Below, in pieces: positions 37,186 through 45,687 of a stretch of DNA of 64,000 nt (positions are counted from its first letter, which is position 1; each line of letters begins with the position of its first letter). The DNA lies in assembly GCF_000969605.1 (NCBI RefSeq), contig NZ_JZUE01000023.1:31852-95851 (forward strand), written 5' to 3'. The notes under the pieces are model-generated. The model did no database searches, was not told where the DNA came from, and saw nothing but the letters and a program-made list of their open reading frames with translations. A program made the position numbers and the translations under genes. The stretch comes from Aquincola tertiaricarbonis. Lineage in GTDB: Bacteria > Pseudomonadota > Gammaproteobacteria > Burkholderiales > Burkholderiaceae_C.

Positions 37186-38082
37186 ATGTCCCCGATCTTT
37201 TCCGTTCGCCGCATCGCCGCTGCCGCCTGTGTGCTGGCCGGCGCTGCCGCCGCTCCCGCCATGGCGCTGCCGGTCATCGGCCTGACGACGACGAACGCAC
37301 TGGTCACCTTCGACAGCGCCACGCCCACGGCCGGCTCGTCGCTGATGAACATCACCGGCCTGCAGGCCGCCAACGAGCGCATCCTGTCGATCGACCTGCG
37401 CCCGACGACCGGCATGCTGTACGGCATCAGCAGCGCGTCCAACGTGTACAGCCTGTCGATGAGCGGCGCCGCCAGCTTCGTCGGCACGCTGTCGGCCCCG
37501 CTGAACGGCTCCGCCGTCGGCCTGGACTTCAACCCCGCGGCCGACCTGTCGGGCGCCGCCTCGCTTCGCGTGGTCAGCAGCAGCGGCCAGAACTACGCCT
37601 TCAACGTGAACACCGGCGCCACCACCGTGGCCACGCCGATCTCGGCCGGCCTGTCGTCGGTCGCCTATTCCAACAACGACACCGACGCCAGCACCGCCAC
37701 GTCGCTGTACTACGTCGACACCGCCAGCGACACGCTGAAGGTGGCCACCACCGCCTTCAACAATCCCACCATCACCACCGTGGGCTCGCTGGGTATGGAC
37801 GTGAACGGCGTGTCGGGCTTCGACATCGGCGCCGGCAACATGGCCTATGCGGCCTTCACCGATGCCGACACCGGCAAGAGCGGCCTGTACAGCATCAACC
37901 TGTCCACCGGCGCCAGCACCATGGTGGGCGCCTTCGGCATCGGCGGCAACACCGCCATCGCCCCGCCGCTGCTCGGCCTGGCCGTCTCGCCGGTGCCGGA
38001 ACCCAGCACCTACGCGCTGATGTTCGGCGGCCTGCTGGCCGTGGGCGCCGTCGCCCGCAAGCGCGCCAAGCAGGCTCGCTGA
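37186..38082 (+). CDS. Exported PEP-CTERM protein with DUF4394-like repeat domain
   Basis: 298 residues from the ATG at 37186, behind CCAGGAG. A signal peptide (IAAAACVLAGAAAAPAMA) starts it. The middle contains DUF4394-type phrases, RPTTGMLYGISSASNVYSL and LDFNPAADLSGAASLRVVSSSGQN, expected to form a beta-propeller-like fold. The C-terminus is a complete PEP-CTERM sorting tag: VPEPSTYALMFGGLLAVGAVARKRAKQAR, that is PEP, a hydrophobic helix and a basic tail. Exosortase (EpsH) would cut it and release or attach the protein at the surface, usually in organisms making an exopolysaccharide. No exosortase is in this window. Confidence 0.88.
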   Translation: MSPIFSVRRIAAAACVLAGAAAAPAMALPVIGLTTTNALVTFDSATPTAGSSLMNITGLQAANERILSIDLRPTTGMLYGISSASNVYSLSMSGAASFVGTLSAPLNGSAVGLDFNPAADLSGAASLRVVSSSGQNYAFNVNTGATTVATPISAGLSSVAYSNNDTDASTATSLYYVDTASDTLKVATTAFNNPTITTVGSLGMDVNGVSGFDIGAGNMAYAAFTDADTGKSGLYSINLSTGASTMVGAFGIGGNTAIAPPLLGLAVSPVPEPSTYALMFGGLLAVGAVARKRAKQAR

Positions 38083-38101
38083 TCGACCCCGGGGCGCCGC
38101 G

Positions 38102-38893
38102 CTACCAGCGCGCCGCCTCGATGGCCTCTCGCACCGCAGCCAGCTGCCGGCGCGAGACGGCCAGCCACTCGCCGGTGGGCGCCACCTGGGCGGCCCAGCC
38201 TTCCCCGGGCTCCCCGGCGTCCTCCGGCTGCGCGCCGGGCTCCGGCGTGGCGCGGCGCTCCAGCGCCCGCACCGCATCCCGCGCCACCAGCGCATTGCGG
38301 TGGATGCGCAGGAAGCGCTCGCCCAGCCTGGGCGCCAGCTCGGTGAGCGATTCGTCCAGCACGTAGCTGCGCTGCGCGGTGCGCAGCGTCACGTACTTCA
38401 GCTCGGCCTTGAGATACAGCACCTCGGCCAGCGGCACCCGCCACACGCGGCCGCGTTCGGTCACCACCAGGGCCGGCACCTCGGGCGGCAGCGCCTGGTA
38501 GCGCGCCAGCCGCTGGGCCACGCGCTGCAGCGCGGCCTGCAGCCGCTCGCGCCGCACCGGCTTGGTCAGGTAGTCCACCGCTTCCAGCTCGAAGGCCTGC
38601 AGCGCATGGTCGGCATGCGCGGTGACGAACACCACCGCCGGCACCCGCGACAGCTGCTTCAGCTCGGCCGCCAGCTGCATGCCGCTGGCACCGGGCATCT
38701 GCACGTCCAGCAGCACCGCGTCGCATGGATGCAGCTTCAGCCAGGCCAGGGCCTGGGCGCCGTTGGCGGCTTCGGCGGCCACCTCGCAGCGCGGCTCGGC
38801 GCAGTCGCGCACCAGCGTGGCCAGCCGCAGCCGGGCCAGCGGTTCGTCGTCCACGATCAGCAGGCGCAGGGCGGGTGAGGTCGGGCGGTTCAT
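38102..38893 (-). CDS. algR: LytTR response regulator (AlgR type)
   Basis: 263 residues from the ATG at 38891-38893. The receiver domain (LRLLIVDDEPLARLRLATLV) has its phospho-acceptor in DAVLLDVQMPGASGM; the lysine is in DYLTKPVRRERL. The C-terminal LytTR DNA-binding domain reads EVLYLKAELKYVTLRT and LRIHRNALVARDAVRAL. An insertion rich in Glu/Pro (RRATPEPGAQPEDAGEPGEG) interrupts the LytTR domain near its end. Its start overlaps the stop of the histidine kinase gene (ATGA), forming an AlgZ/AlgR pair. Confidence 0.92.
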   Translation of the reverse strand: MNRPTSPALRLLIVDDEPLARLRLATLVRDCAEPRCEVAAEAANGAQALAWLKLHPCDAVLLDVQMPGASGMQLAAELKQLSRVPAVVFVTAHADHALQAFELEAVDYLTKPVRRERLQAALQRVAQRLARYQALPPEVPALVVTERGRVWRVPLAEVLYLKAELKYVTLRTAQRSYVLDESLTELAPRLGERFLRIHRNALVARDAVRALERRATPEPGAQPEDAGEPGEGWAAQVAPTGEWLAVSRRQLAAVREAIEAARW

Positions 38894-40008
38894 CGCACCA
38901 GGGGTTCGTCGGGCAGGGTGATGCGCACGCGCCACCAGCCGTCCAGCCGGCGGGCATCGAAGCGGGCGCCCAGGTCGTGCATCAGCCGCAGCCGTTCCTG
39001 CACATTGGCCAGGGCGATGCCGTGGCCCGGCGCGGCAGCGGCCGTGCCCGCCAGGGTGTTGTCGATGCTGATGGTGACCTCGCCGCGGCGGGTCTCGGTG
39101 CGCACCCGCACCACGCCGCCCTCGGCCGCGGGCTCCACGCCGTGGTGAACCGCGTTTTCCACCAGCGGCTGCAGCAGCAGCGGCGGCACGCGGGCGCGGC
39201 CGGCGGCCGCGTCCAGTTCCCACAGCACGCGCAGCCGCGGGCCGAAGCGCACCTGCTCGATGGCCAGGTAGCGCTCGGCCAGCGCGAGTTCTTCGGCCAG
39301 GGTGACCGAGGCCCGCTGCTCGGCGATGGCGGTGCGGAACAGCTCGGCCAGGTCCTCCAGCACCTGCTCGGCCTTGGCCGGGTCCACCTGCACCAGGGCC
39401 AGCGCGGTGTTCAGGGCATTGAACAGGAAATGCGGCCGGATGCGGGACTGCAGCTCGGCCAGCCGGGCATCGGCATCCGCCGGCCGCAGCGAGCGGGCGC
39501 GCGCCTCGATCCACAGCGCCAGCGGCAGGGCCAGTGCCGCGCCGGCCAGCGGCAGCGACAGCAGCCGCGGGCCACTGGCCGCGGCCGCCTGCCACAGCAG
39601 CAGCGGCGCGGCGGCCGCGATGCCGGCCAGCGCGCCCAGCGCCGTGAGCATGGCCAGCCGGCTGCGCGGCGCGAGCCGGCCCAGCGCACGGCGCAGGCCG
39701 CAGGCCGCCACCAGCCACAGCAGCGTGCCACCCATGCCGGCCAGGATGGCCGGGCCCAGCGCGGCCAGTGCCTGCGCCCAGCCGTCCGCCGCAAACAGCA
39801 CACCCACCAGCGCCGCGGCCTGCACTGCCACCAGCGCGCGGAAGGCCAGCGCCGGCTGGCACAGGCGGTAGCCGTCGTCGGCCAGGCCGGCCGCAGGGGC
39901 GGGCTGGGGGCCGGTAGCGGCAGGAGCCAGGGTGTCGGCGGGCCAGGTCATCGCAGGTGGGGTCGATAAACTCGCGGGTTCCGCGCCATTGTGTGCGTAG
40001 CGCTGCAT
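38890..40008 (-). CDS. algZ: LytS/AlgZ-type membrane histidine kinase
   Basis: Up to 372 residues. A membrane part with four hydrophobic helices ([72 protein letters not shown]) precedes a His_kinase domain with [18 protein letters not shown] carrying the phospho-histidine. An ATP-binding region [18 protein letters not shown] and [11 protein letters not shown] follow. It should phosphorylate the regulator encoded by the overlapping downstream gene. The ATG at 40008 leaves only 5 bases to the divergent argH start; an internal ATG at 39951 gives a more normal gap and may be the real start. Confidence 0.88.
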   Translation of the reverse strand: MQRYAHNGAEPASLSTPPAMTWPADTLAPAATGPQPAPAAGLADDGYRLCQPALAFRALVAVQAAALVGVLFAADGWAQALAALGPAILAGMGGTLLWLVAACGLRRALGRLAPRSRLAMLTALGALAGIAAAAPLLLWQAAAASGPRLLSLPLAGAALALPLALWIEARARSLRPADADARLAELQSRIRPHFLFNALNTALALVQVDPAKAEQVLEDLAELFRTAIAEQRASVTLAEELALAERYLAIEQVRFGPRLRVLWELDAAAGRARVPPLLLQPLVENAVHHGVEPAAEGGVVRVRTETRRGEVTISIDNTLAGTAAAAPGHGIALANVQERLRLMHDLGARFDARRLDGWWRVRITLPDEPLVR

Positions 40009-40013
40009 CCGTC

Positions 40014-41411
40014 ATGTCCAAGAACCAACTCGACAAAAAATCCCAGGCCTGGTCGGCCCTGTTCTCCGAGCCGATGAGCGAGCTGGTCAAGCGCTACACC
40101 GCCAGTGTCGACTTCGACAAGCGCCTGTGGCAGGCCGACATCGACGGCAGCCTGGCCCATGCGGCGATGCTGGCCGCGCAGGGCGTGATCGGCACCGACG
40201 ACCTGGCCGCCATCGAGCGCGGCATGGCCCAGATCCGCGCCGACATCGAGGCCGGCACCTTCGAATGGAAGCTGGACCTGGAGGACGTGCACCTCAACAT
40301 CGAGGCGCGGCTGACGCAGCTGGTGGGCGATGCCGGCAAGCGGCTGCACACCGGACGCTCCCGCAACGACCAGGTGGCCACCGACGTGCGGCTGTGGCTG
40401 CGCGGCGAGATCGATGCGCTGCTGCCGCTGCTGGCGCAGATGCAGCGCGCGCTGGTCAGCGTGGCCGAGAAGAACACCGAGACCATCCTGCCCGGCTTCA
40501 CGCACATGCAGGTGGCCCAGCCGGTGAGCTTCGCCCACCACATGCTGGCCTACGTGGAGATGTTCGCCCGTGACGCCGAGCGCCTGGCCGACGTGCGCAA
40601 GCGGGTCAACCGCCTGCCGCTGGGCGCCGCCGCGCTGGCCGGCACCAGCTACCCGCTGGACCGCGAGCGCGTGGCGCGCACGCTGGGCTTCGACGGCGTG
40701 TGCCAGAACAGCCTGGATGCGGTGAGCGACCGCGACTTCGCGATCGAGTTCAGCGCCTTCGCCAGCATCACGATGATGCATGTGTCGCGCCTGGCGGAAG
40801 AACTGGTGCTGTGGATGAGCCAGAACTTCGCCTTCATCGACCTGGCCGACCGCTACTGCACCGGCTCGTCGATCATGCCGCAGAAGCGCAACCCGGACGT
40901 GGCCGAGCTGGCCCGCGGCAAGAGCGGCCGCGTCTTCGGCCACCTGATGGCGCTGCTGACGCTGATGAAGGGCCAGCCGCTCACCTACAACAAGGACAAC
41001 CAGGAAGACAAGGAGCCGCTGTTCGACACCGTGGACACGGTGCGCGACACGCTGCGCATCATGGCCGAGATGGTGGAGGGCATCGTCGTCAAGCCCGAGG
41101 CGATGGAGCGTGCGGCCCTGCGCGGCTACGCCACCGCCACCGACCTGGCCGACTACCTGGCCAAGCGCGGCGTGCCCTTCCGCGATGCGCACGAGGTGGT
41201 GGCCCATGCGGTCAAGACCTGCCTGCAGCGCGGCATCGACCTGGCCGAGCTGCCGCTGGACGAGCTGAAGGCGCTGAACGCCGCCGTGGGCGACGACGTG
41301 CAGCAGGTGCTCACGCTGCGCGGCTCGCTGGAGGCGCGCAATGTGCTGGGCGGCACCGCGCCGGTGCAGGTGCGGGCGCAGATCGCGCGGCACCTGGAAC
41401 GGCTGAAGTAG
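40014..41411 (+). CDS. argH: Argininosuccinate lyase
   Basis: 465 residues from the ATG at 40014. The family signature [20 protein letters not shown] contains the flexible catalytic loop, with [18 protein letters not shown] upstream and the [13 protein letters not shown] region. It splits argininosuccinate into arginine and fumarate, the last step of arginine synthesis. Divergent from the AlgZ/AlgR pair, a neighbourhood found in many beta- and gammaproteobacteria. mmuM follows after 32 bases. Confidence 0.97.
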   Translation: MSKNQLDKKSQAWSALFSEPMSELVKRYTASVDFDKRLWQADIDGSLAHAAMLAAQGVIGTDDLAAIERGMAQIRADIEAGTFEWKLDLEDVHLNIEARLTQLVGDAGKRLHTGRSRNDQVATDVRLWLRGEIDALLPLLAQMQRALVSVAEKNTETILPGFTHMQVAQPVSFAHHMLAYVEMFARDAERLADVRKRVNRLPLGAAALAGTSYPLDRERVARTLGFDGVCQNSLDAVSDRDFAIEFSAFASITMMHVSRLAEELVLWMSQNFAFIDLADRYCTGSSIMPQKRNPDVAELARGKSGRVFGHLMALLTLMKGQPLTYNKDNQEDKEPLFDTVDTVRDTLRIMAEMVEGIVVKPEAMERAALRGYATATDLADYLAKRGVPFRDAHEVVAHAVKTCLQRGIDLAELPLDELKALNAAVGDDVQQVLTLRGSLEARNVLGGTAPVQVRAQIARHLERLK

Positions 41412-41443
41412 CCATCGCGCGGCAACCGCCGGCCCCACCGCCG

Positions 41444-42436
41444 ATGACCGCAGCCGACGCCGCCGCGCGTGCCGGCGCGCCAAGCCCGGCGCGGCCCGAT
41501 CCCATCGCCGACTGGCTCGCCGCCGCGCCGCGGCTGGTGCTGGACGGCGCGCTGGCCACCGAGCTGGAGCGCCGCGGCGCCGACCTGAACGATCCGCTGT
41601 GGTCGGCGCGGGTGCTGCTGGAGCAGCCCGGGCTGATCCGCCAGGTGCACCTGGACTATTTCCGCGCCGGTGCCGACGTGGCCACCACCGCCAGCTACCA
41701 AGCCAGCTTCGAGGGCTTCGCGCGCCGCGGCCTGTCGCACCAGGCGGCTGCCGACCTGATGCGCCGCGCCGTCACGCTGGCGGCCGAGGCCCGCGAGCAG
41801 TTCATGCAGGAGCCGGCCGCCGCAGGCCGCCGCCGCCCGCTGGTGGCGGCCTCCGTTGGGCCCTATGGCGCGATGCGCGCCGACGGCTCCGAGTACCGCG
41901 GCGACTACGGCCTGGACGAGGGCGCGCTGATGGCCTTCCACCGCCCGCGGCTGCAGGTGCTGGCCACCGCGGGTGCCGACCTGCTGGCCTGCGAGACGAT
42001 TCCCTGCCTGGCCGAAGCGCGTGCGCTGGCGCGGCTGATGGACGAACTGCCGGCCGGCAGCACCCGCAGCGGCTGGATCAGCTTCAGCTGCCGCGATGGC
42101 GCGCACACCAGCCAGGGCGAGCCCTTCGGCGACTGCGTGGCCGCGCTCGACGGCTTCCCGGGCATCGCCGCCATCGGCGTCAACTGCACCGCGCCGCAGC
42201 ACATCGCGCCGCTGGTGGCCGCCGCCCGGGCACGCACCGCCAAGCCGATCGTCGTCTATCCGAATGCCGGCGAGGCCTGGGACGCGGTGGCCAAGCGCTG
42301 GCTGCCGCATGCGCCCGGTGTGCATCCGCCCGCGTTCGCGGAGCAGGCCCGGGCCTGGGAGGCGGCCGGGGCGCGGCTCGTCGGCGGCTGCTGCCGCACC
42401 GGGCCGGCGGACATCAGCGCGCTGCTGCGGCGCTGA
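41444..42436 (+). CDS. mmuM: Homocysteine S-methyltransferase
   Basis: 330 residues from the ATG at 41444. The barrel starts VLDGALATELERRGADLNDPLWSA, typical of MmuM/YagD. Zinc-binding cysteines are visible in IGVNCTAPQHI and the paired GGCCRTGP near the C-terminus. It makes methionine from homocysteine using S-methylmethionine (or S-adenosylmethionine) as donor. The last codons (DISALLRR-stop) lie in the first copy of a 29-bp tandem repeat that continues into the end of the convergent transporter gene. No S-methylmethionine permease gene is adjacent. Confidence 0.93.
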   Translation: MTAADAAARAGAPSPARPDPIADWLAAAPRLVLDGALATELERRGADLNDPLWSARVLLEQPGLIRQVHLDYFRAGADVATTASYQASFEGFARRGLSHQAAADLMRRAVTLAAEAREQFMQEPAAAGRRRPLVAASVGPYGAMRADGSEYRGDYGLDEGALMAFHRPRLQVLATAGADLLACETIPCLAEARALARLMDELPAGSTRSGWISFSCRDGAHTSQGEPFGDCVAALDGFPGIAAIGVNCTAPQHIAPLVAAARARTAKPIVVYPNAGEAWDAVAKRWLPHAPGVHPPAFAEQARAWEAAGARLVGGCCRTGPADISALLRR

Positions 42437-42479
42437 TCGACATCAGCGCACTGCTGCGGCGCTGATCGACATCAGCGCG
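42410..42479. repeat. 29-bp tandem repeat at convergent gene ends, each unit a hairpin
   Basis: Two full copies (42410-42438 and 42439-42467, one mismatch) and a 12-base partial copy (42468-42479) are seen. Each full copy contains the inverted repeat ATCAGCGC-N9-GCGCTGAT. The first copy encodes the last residues of mmuM and the partial copy contains the stop of the convergent MFS gene. A bidirectional terminator role is plausible, though there is no T-run. Confidence 0.85.
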
Positions 42480-43725
42480 CCGCAGCGGTGCCGAGGCGAC
42501 TGGCGCGACCCCGGCTGTCGGCCACCGCCACGGCCCAGATCAACAGGCCGGCCAGCGCCAGGCCGCTGCCCACGTAGCCGGTCGAGGTCCAGCCGAAGCC
42601 GGCGCTGATCGCCATGCCGCCCAGCCACGGGCCCAGCGCATTGGCGGTGTTGAAGGCCGAGTGGTTGAGCGCGGCGGCCAGCGTCTGCGCCTTGCCGGCC
42701 ACGTCCATCAGCCGCGTCTGCAGCGGCATCGCCAGCCCGCCGCCGCAGCCGATCAGGAACACCACCGGCAGCAGCGTCCACAGGCTGCCGGCGGCCAGCG
42801 GATACAGCGCCAGCGCAATGGCGCTCCACACCAGCATGGCTCCAGCGGTGGGCATCAGCGCGCGGTCGGCGGCCCAGGCGCAGCCGATGGTGCCGGCCGT
42901 CATGCCCAGGCCGAACACGCCCAGCACCAGCGGCAGTGCGGTGGGCGCCACGCCGGTCACCTCGATCAGCGTGGAGGCCAGGTAGGTGTAGACGGCAAAC
43001 ATGCCACCGAAGCCGATGGCGCCGATGCCGAGCGTGAGCCACACCTGCCGTCGGCCCAGCGCGCCCAATTCCTGCAGCGCGCCGGCACCGGGCTGCACCC
43101 GGTCGCGCGGCGCATAGATCGCCACCATCACCGCGCAGGCCAGCGCCAGCAGCGCCACCACGCCGAAGCCCCAGCGCCAGCCCAGCCACTGGCCCAGGCC
43201 GTTGGCCATCGGCACGCCGACGATGGTGGCCACCGTCAGCCCCAGCATCATCCGGCTGATGGCCTGCGTGCGCCGGCCCGGCGGCACCAGCGAGGCGGCC
43301 ACCAGCGCGCCCACGCCGAAGTAGGCGCCGTGCGGCAGCCCGCTGAGGAAGCGGAACACGAGCATCCAGCCGTAGGTGGGGGCCAGCGCGCTCAGGCCGT
43401 TGGCCAGGCCGAACAGCAGCATCAGCCCGATCAGCAGCGTGCGCCGCGCCACCTTGGCCGCCAGCACCGCGATCACCGGCGCGCCCACCACCACGCCCAG
43501 CGCATAGGCGCTGATCACATGGCCGGCGGTCGGCTCGTCGATGCCCAGCGCGGGGGCGAAGAAGGGCAGCAGGCTCATCGAGGCGAACTCGGTGGTGCCG
43601 ATGGCGAAGCCGCCGATGGCCAGCGCGAACAGCGCCAGCGCGGTGCGGCGGGCGTCCATCGGCACGGCGGCGGTGGCGGGCAGGTCGGAGGGGAGGGAGG
43701 CCGAAGACATGCTGCATTGCAACAT
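42472..43725 (-). CDS. MFS efflux transporter (DHA1, AraJ/YdhP-like)
   Basis: 417 residues with twelve predicted membrane segments. The start LALFALAIGGFAIGTTEFASMSLLPFFAPALG and the GHVISAYALGVVVGAPVIAVLAAK region are typical of sugar-efflux/drug-efflux permeases of the AraJ/YdhP branch, as is the loop motif RFLSGLPHGAYFGVGALVAA (read in parts). It probably expels a small molecule by proton antiport; the substrate is unknown. The ATG at 43710 (MSSASLPSD) is an equally good start. It is convergent with mmuM and ends in the partial copy of the tandem repeat. Confidence 0.9.
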   Translation of the reverse strand: MLQCSMSSASLPSDLPATAAVPMDARRTALALFALAIGGFAIGTTEFASMSLLPFFAPALGIDEPTAGHVISAYALGVVVGAPVIAVLAAKVARRTLLIGLMLLFGLANGLSALAPTYGWMLVFRFLSGLPHGAYFGVGALVAASLVPPGRRTQAISRMMLGLTVATIVGVPMANGLGQWLGWRWGFGVVALLALACAVMVAIYAPRDRVQPGAGALQELGALGRRQVWLTLGIGAIGFGGMFAVYTYLASTLIEVTGVAPTALPLVLGVFGLGMTAGTIGCAWAADRALMPTAGAMLVWSAIALALYPLAAGSLWTLLPVVFLIGCGGGLAMPLQTRLMDVAGKAQTLAAALNHSAFNTANALGPWLGGMAISAGFGWTSTGYVGSGLALAGLLIWAVAVADSRGRASRLGTAAAR

Positions 43726-43819
43726 GCCCGGGAAATCCCCGTCCCCGGCGGTGTCACGCGCGGTCCGGCGTGCGGCGGCTATGCTCGCCCGCCTTCGTCA
43801 ACCGCCCGCCGCCTCGCGC

Positions 43820-44839
43820 ATGGATTCACTCTCACAGATCGCACTGGGTGCCGCCGTCTCGGTGGCCTGCATGGGCCGCCGCACGGCGGTGTGGAAGGCG
43901 GCGCTGGCGGGTGCGGTGGCCGGCACGCTGCCGGACCTGGATTCGTTCATCAACCACGGCGATCCGGTGCGCAACATGACCTTCCACCGCGCCGAGAGCC
44001 ATGCGCTGTTCTGGCAGACGCTGGCCTCGCCGCTGCTGGCCTGGGCGGTGGCCTGGGTGTTCAAGGAGCGCGGACAGTGGCGGGCCTGGTGGCTGGCGAT
44101 GTGGCTGGCGCTCATCACCCATCCCCTGCTGGACACGATGACCGTGTACGGCACCCAGCTCGGCCTGCCCTTCACCGACCATCCTTTTGGCGTGGGCAGC
44201 GTCTTCATCATCGACCCGCTGTACACCCTGCCGCTGCTCATCTGCACCGGCGTGGCGCTGGCCCGCAGCGGCCATGCCGGCCTGCGCTGGAACACCGCGG
44301 GGCTGGTGATCAGCACCTTGTACCTGGGCTGGAGCGTGCTGGCGCAGGCGCACGTGCGTGGCATTGCCGAGGCCTCGCTGGCGCAGGCCGGCCTGAAGCC
44401 GGAAAGGGTGCTGGTGACGCCGGCGCCGCTCACCACGCTGGTGTGGCGGGTGGTGGCCATCACGCCCGACGACGCGTACCACGAGGGCTTCCATGCCCTG
44501 GCCGACCGCCTGCACCAGCCGCAGCCGGTCATCCGCTTCCAGCGCCATGAACGGGGCATGGCCCTGCGCGAGGCCCTGCGCGGCGACTGGAACGTGGAGC
44601 GCATGGCCTGGTTCAGCCACGGTTTCTACCGCATGCGCGAGCAGGACGGCCAGGCCTGGATCACCGACCTGCGCATGGGGCAGGAGCCGTTCTATACCTT
44701 CGATTTCGCGGTGGCCCGGCGCGACGGCGCTGCCTGGGCGGCGCAGACGCCGGTGCACGAGATGGCCCGCATTCCGCTGCGCGAGGGGCTGCAGTGGCTG
44801 GGGCGGCGGATGCTGGGCGACACCACGCCGCCGCCTTAG
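43820..44839 (+). CDS. Membrane-bound metal-dependent hydrolase (YdjM/DUF457 family)
   Basis: 339 residues from the ATG at 43820. Family marks are MDSLSQIALGAAVSVACMGRR, GAVAGTLPDLDSFI, FHRAESHALFW and LALITHPLLDTMTVYGTQLGLPF: the His/Asp pattern is expected to bind metal at the membrane face. Several hydrophobic helices (LLAWAVAWVF, LYTLPLLICTGVAL, LVISTLYLGWSVL) anchor the N-terminal half. The soluble C-terminal part is long. Substrate unknown. Its stop TAG overlaps the stop of the convergent endonuclease-family gene (44836-44839). Confidence 0.87.
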   Translation: MDSLSQIALGAAVSVACMGRRTAVWKAALAGAVAGTLPDLDSFINHGDPVRNMTFHRAESHALFWQTLASPLLAWAVAWVFKERGQWRAWWLAMWLALITHPLLDTMTVYGTQLGLPFTDHPFGVGSVFIIDPLYTLPLLICTGVALARSGHAGLRWNTAGLVISTLYLGWSVLAQAHVRGIAEASLAQAGLKPERVLVTPAPLTTLVWRVVAITPDDAYHEGFHALADRLHQPQPVIRFQRHERGMALREALRGDWNVERMAWFSHGFYRMREQDGQAWITDLRMGQEPFYTFDFAVARRDGAAWAAQTPVHEMARIPLREGLQWLGRRMLGDTTPPP

Positions 44840-45597
44840 GCGGTTGTCGGCTTGCCAGGCGGCACGCGTATGTCCAGTACAAGCGGCGCGTGATCGGATA
44901 TGGCGGACTTCCTACTCGGCCCCGCCAGCAAGAGGTCGCCGCTCTGGCAGACGTAGCGCGCTGCAACCACCTGTAGAAGCGGCGAGACGATCGCGTGGTC
45001 AATGCGCGTGGTCTGGCCGGAACGGGAGACGAAGCTCCACGGGCCTTCAGGCACAGGGACCGTCCAGCCGTCGGCAATCATGGATTGCAAGTGCTTTGCC
45101 GATGCGCGTCTTGATTGCTGCGGATCGGTGTTCAGGTCGCCCATGAAGACGATGGGTTTGTCAATGTTTGCGCGCACAGTCTCCCGTAGAAGCAGCCAGT
45201 ACGCCGCCAGTGGTCGGCTCTCATACGCTGGCGCCCGCAGTCCGACGAAGTCCAAGTCCAGCACCGTGAAGCTCACATGGAGAAAGTTCGACTCGCCGCC
45301 ACGGTCGGGCGATTCCGGTCCGCTTAGTTCGCCAAGCACGAAGGGCAAGCGGCTGGCGACGAGCACCTGGTTGTGTCCGTTGAGCCGCTCGGAAACAGCA
45401 ACATGTACCAACCCGAGCGCATGCAGGTCTTGCCGGAGCGCCTGCCGTCCCGGCCCATCGACGAACTCGTTCAGCGCGAGGACATCCGGCTCCAAGAGCG
45501 AAAGCGCTCTAGCAAAGGCGGGCGAGATGGGGTCTGGCCGGCACTGGTGCGCGAGATTCCAGCTGACAAGTCGGAGGACGGAGGGCAAGGCAGGCAT
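44836..45597 (-). CDS. Endonuclease/exonuclease/phosphatase-family protein
   Basis: 253 residues from the ATG at 45595-45597. The fold's catalytic motifs are VSWNLAHQ (metal Asn), LALNEFVDG (Glu), IVFMGDLNTDP (Asp/Asn) and the C-terminal SDHAPLVLDI (Asp-His). Such proteins cleave phosphodiester or phosphomonoester bonds in nucleic acids, lipids or sugars; the target cannot be told. Base composition is clearly lower in G+C than the neighbours (about 56% by my count of 45061-45180 against 73% in 46261-46320), which suggests recent acquisition. It is convergent with the DUF457 gene, sharing stop bases, and divergent from dinB. Confidence 0.85.
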   Translation of the reverse strand: MPALPSVLRLVSWNLAHQCRPDPISPAFARALSLLEPDVLALNEFVDGPGRQALRQDLHALGLVHVAVSERLNGHNQVLVASRLPFVLGELSGPESPDRGGESNFLHVSFTVLDLDFVGLRAPAYESRPLAAYWLLLRETVRANIDKPIVFMGDLNTDPQQSRRASAKHLQSMIADGWTVPVPEGPWSFVSRSGQTTRIDHAIVSPLLQVVAARYVCQSGDLLLAGPSRKSAISDHAPLVLDIRVPPGKPTTA

Positions 45598-45687
45598 GAG
45601 GCGCGCCGATGGTGAGGGCGGCGGCAGGCTAACCTGCCCACCGCACGTCGCCAAGCCATTCAACCGCTGCGCCGACAATCGGCCCCG

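Noticed and set aside
42443..43717. Alternative minus-strand frame over the MFS gene ending near the tandem repeat
   Set aside because: Arg/Gly/Ala-rich shadow. The frame ending at 42472 gives a full twelve-helix transporter.
45623..45638. GGCAGG-CTAA-CCTGCC ahead of dinB as a LexA box
   Set aside because: It does not match the CTGT-N8-ACAG form. Simple hairpin only.
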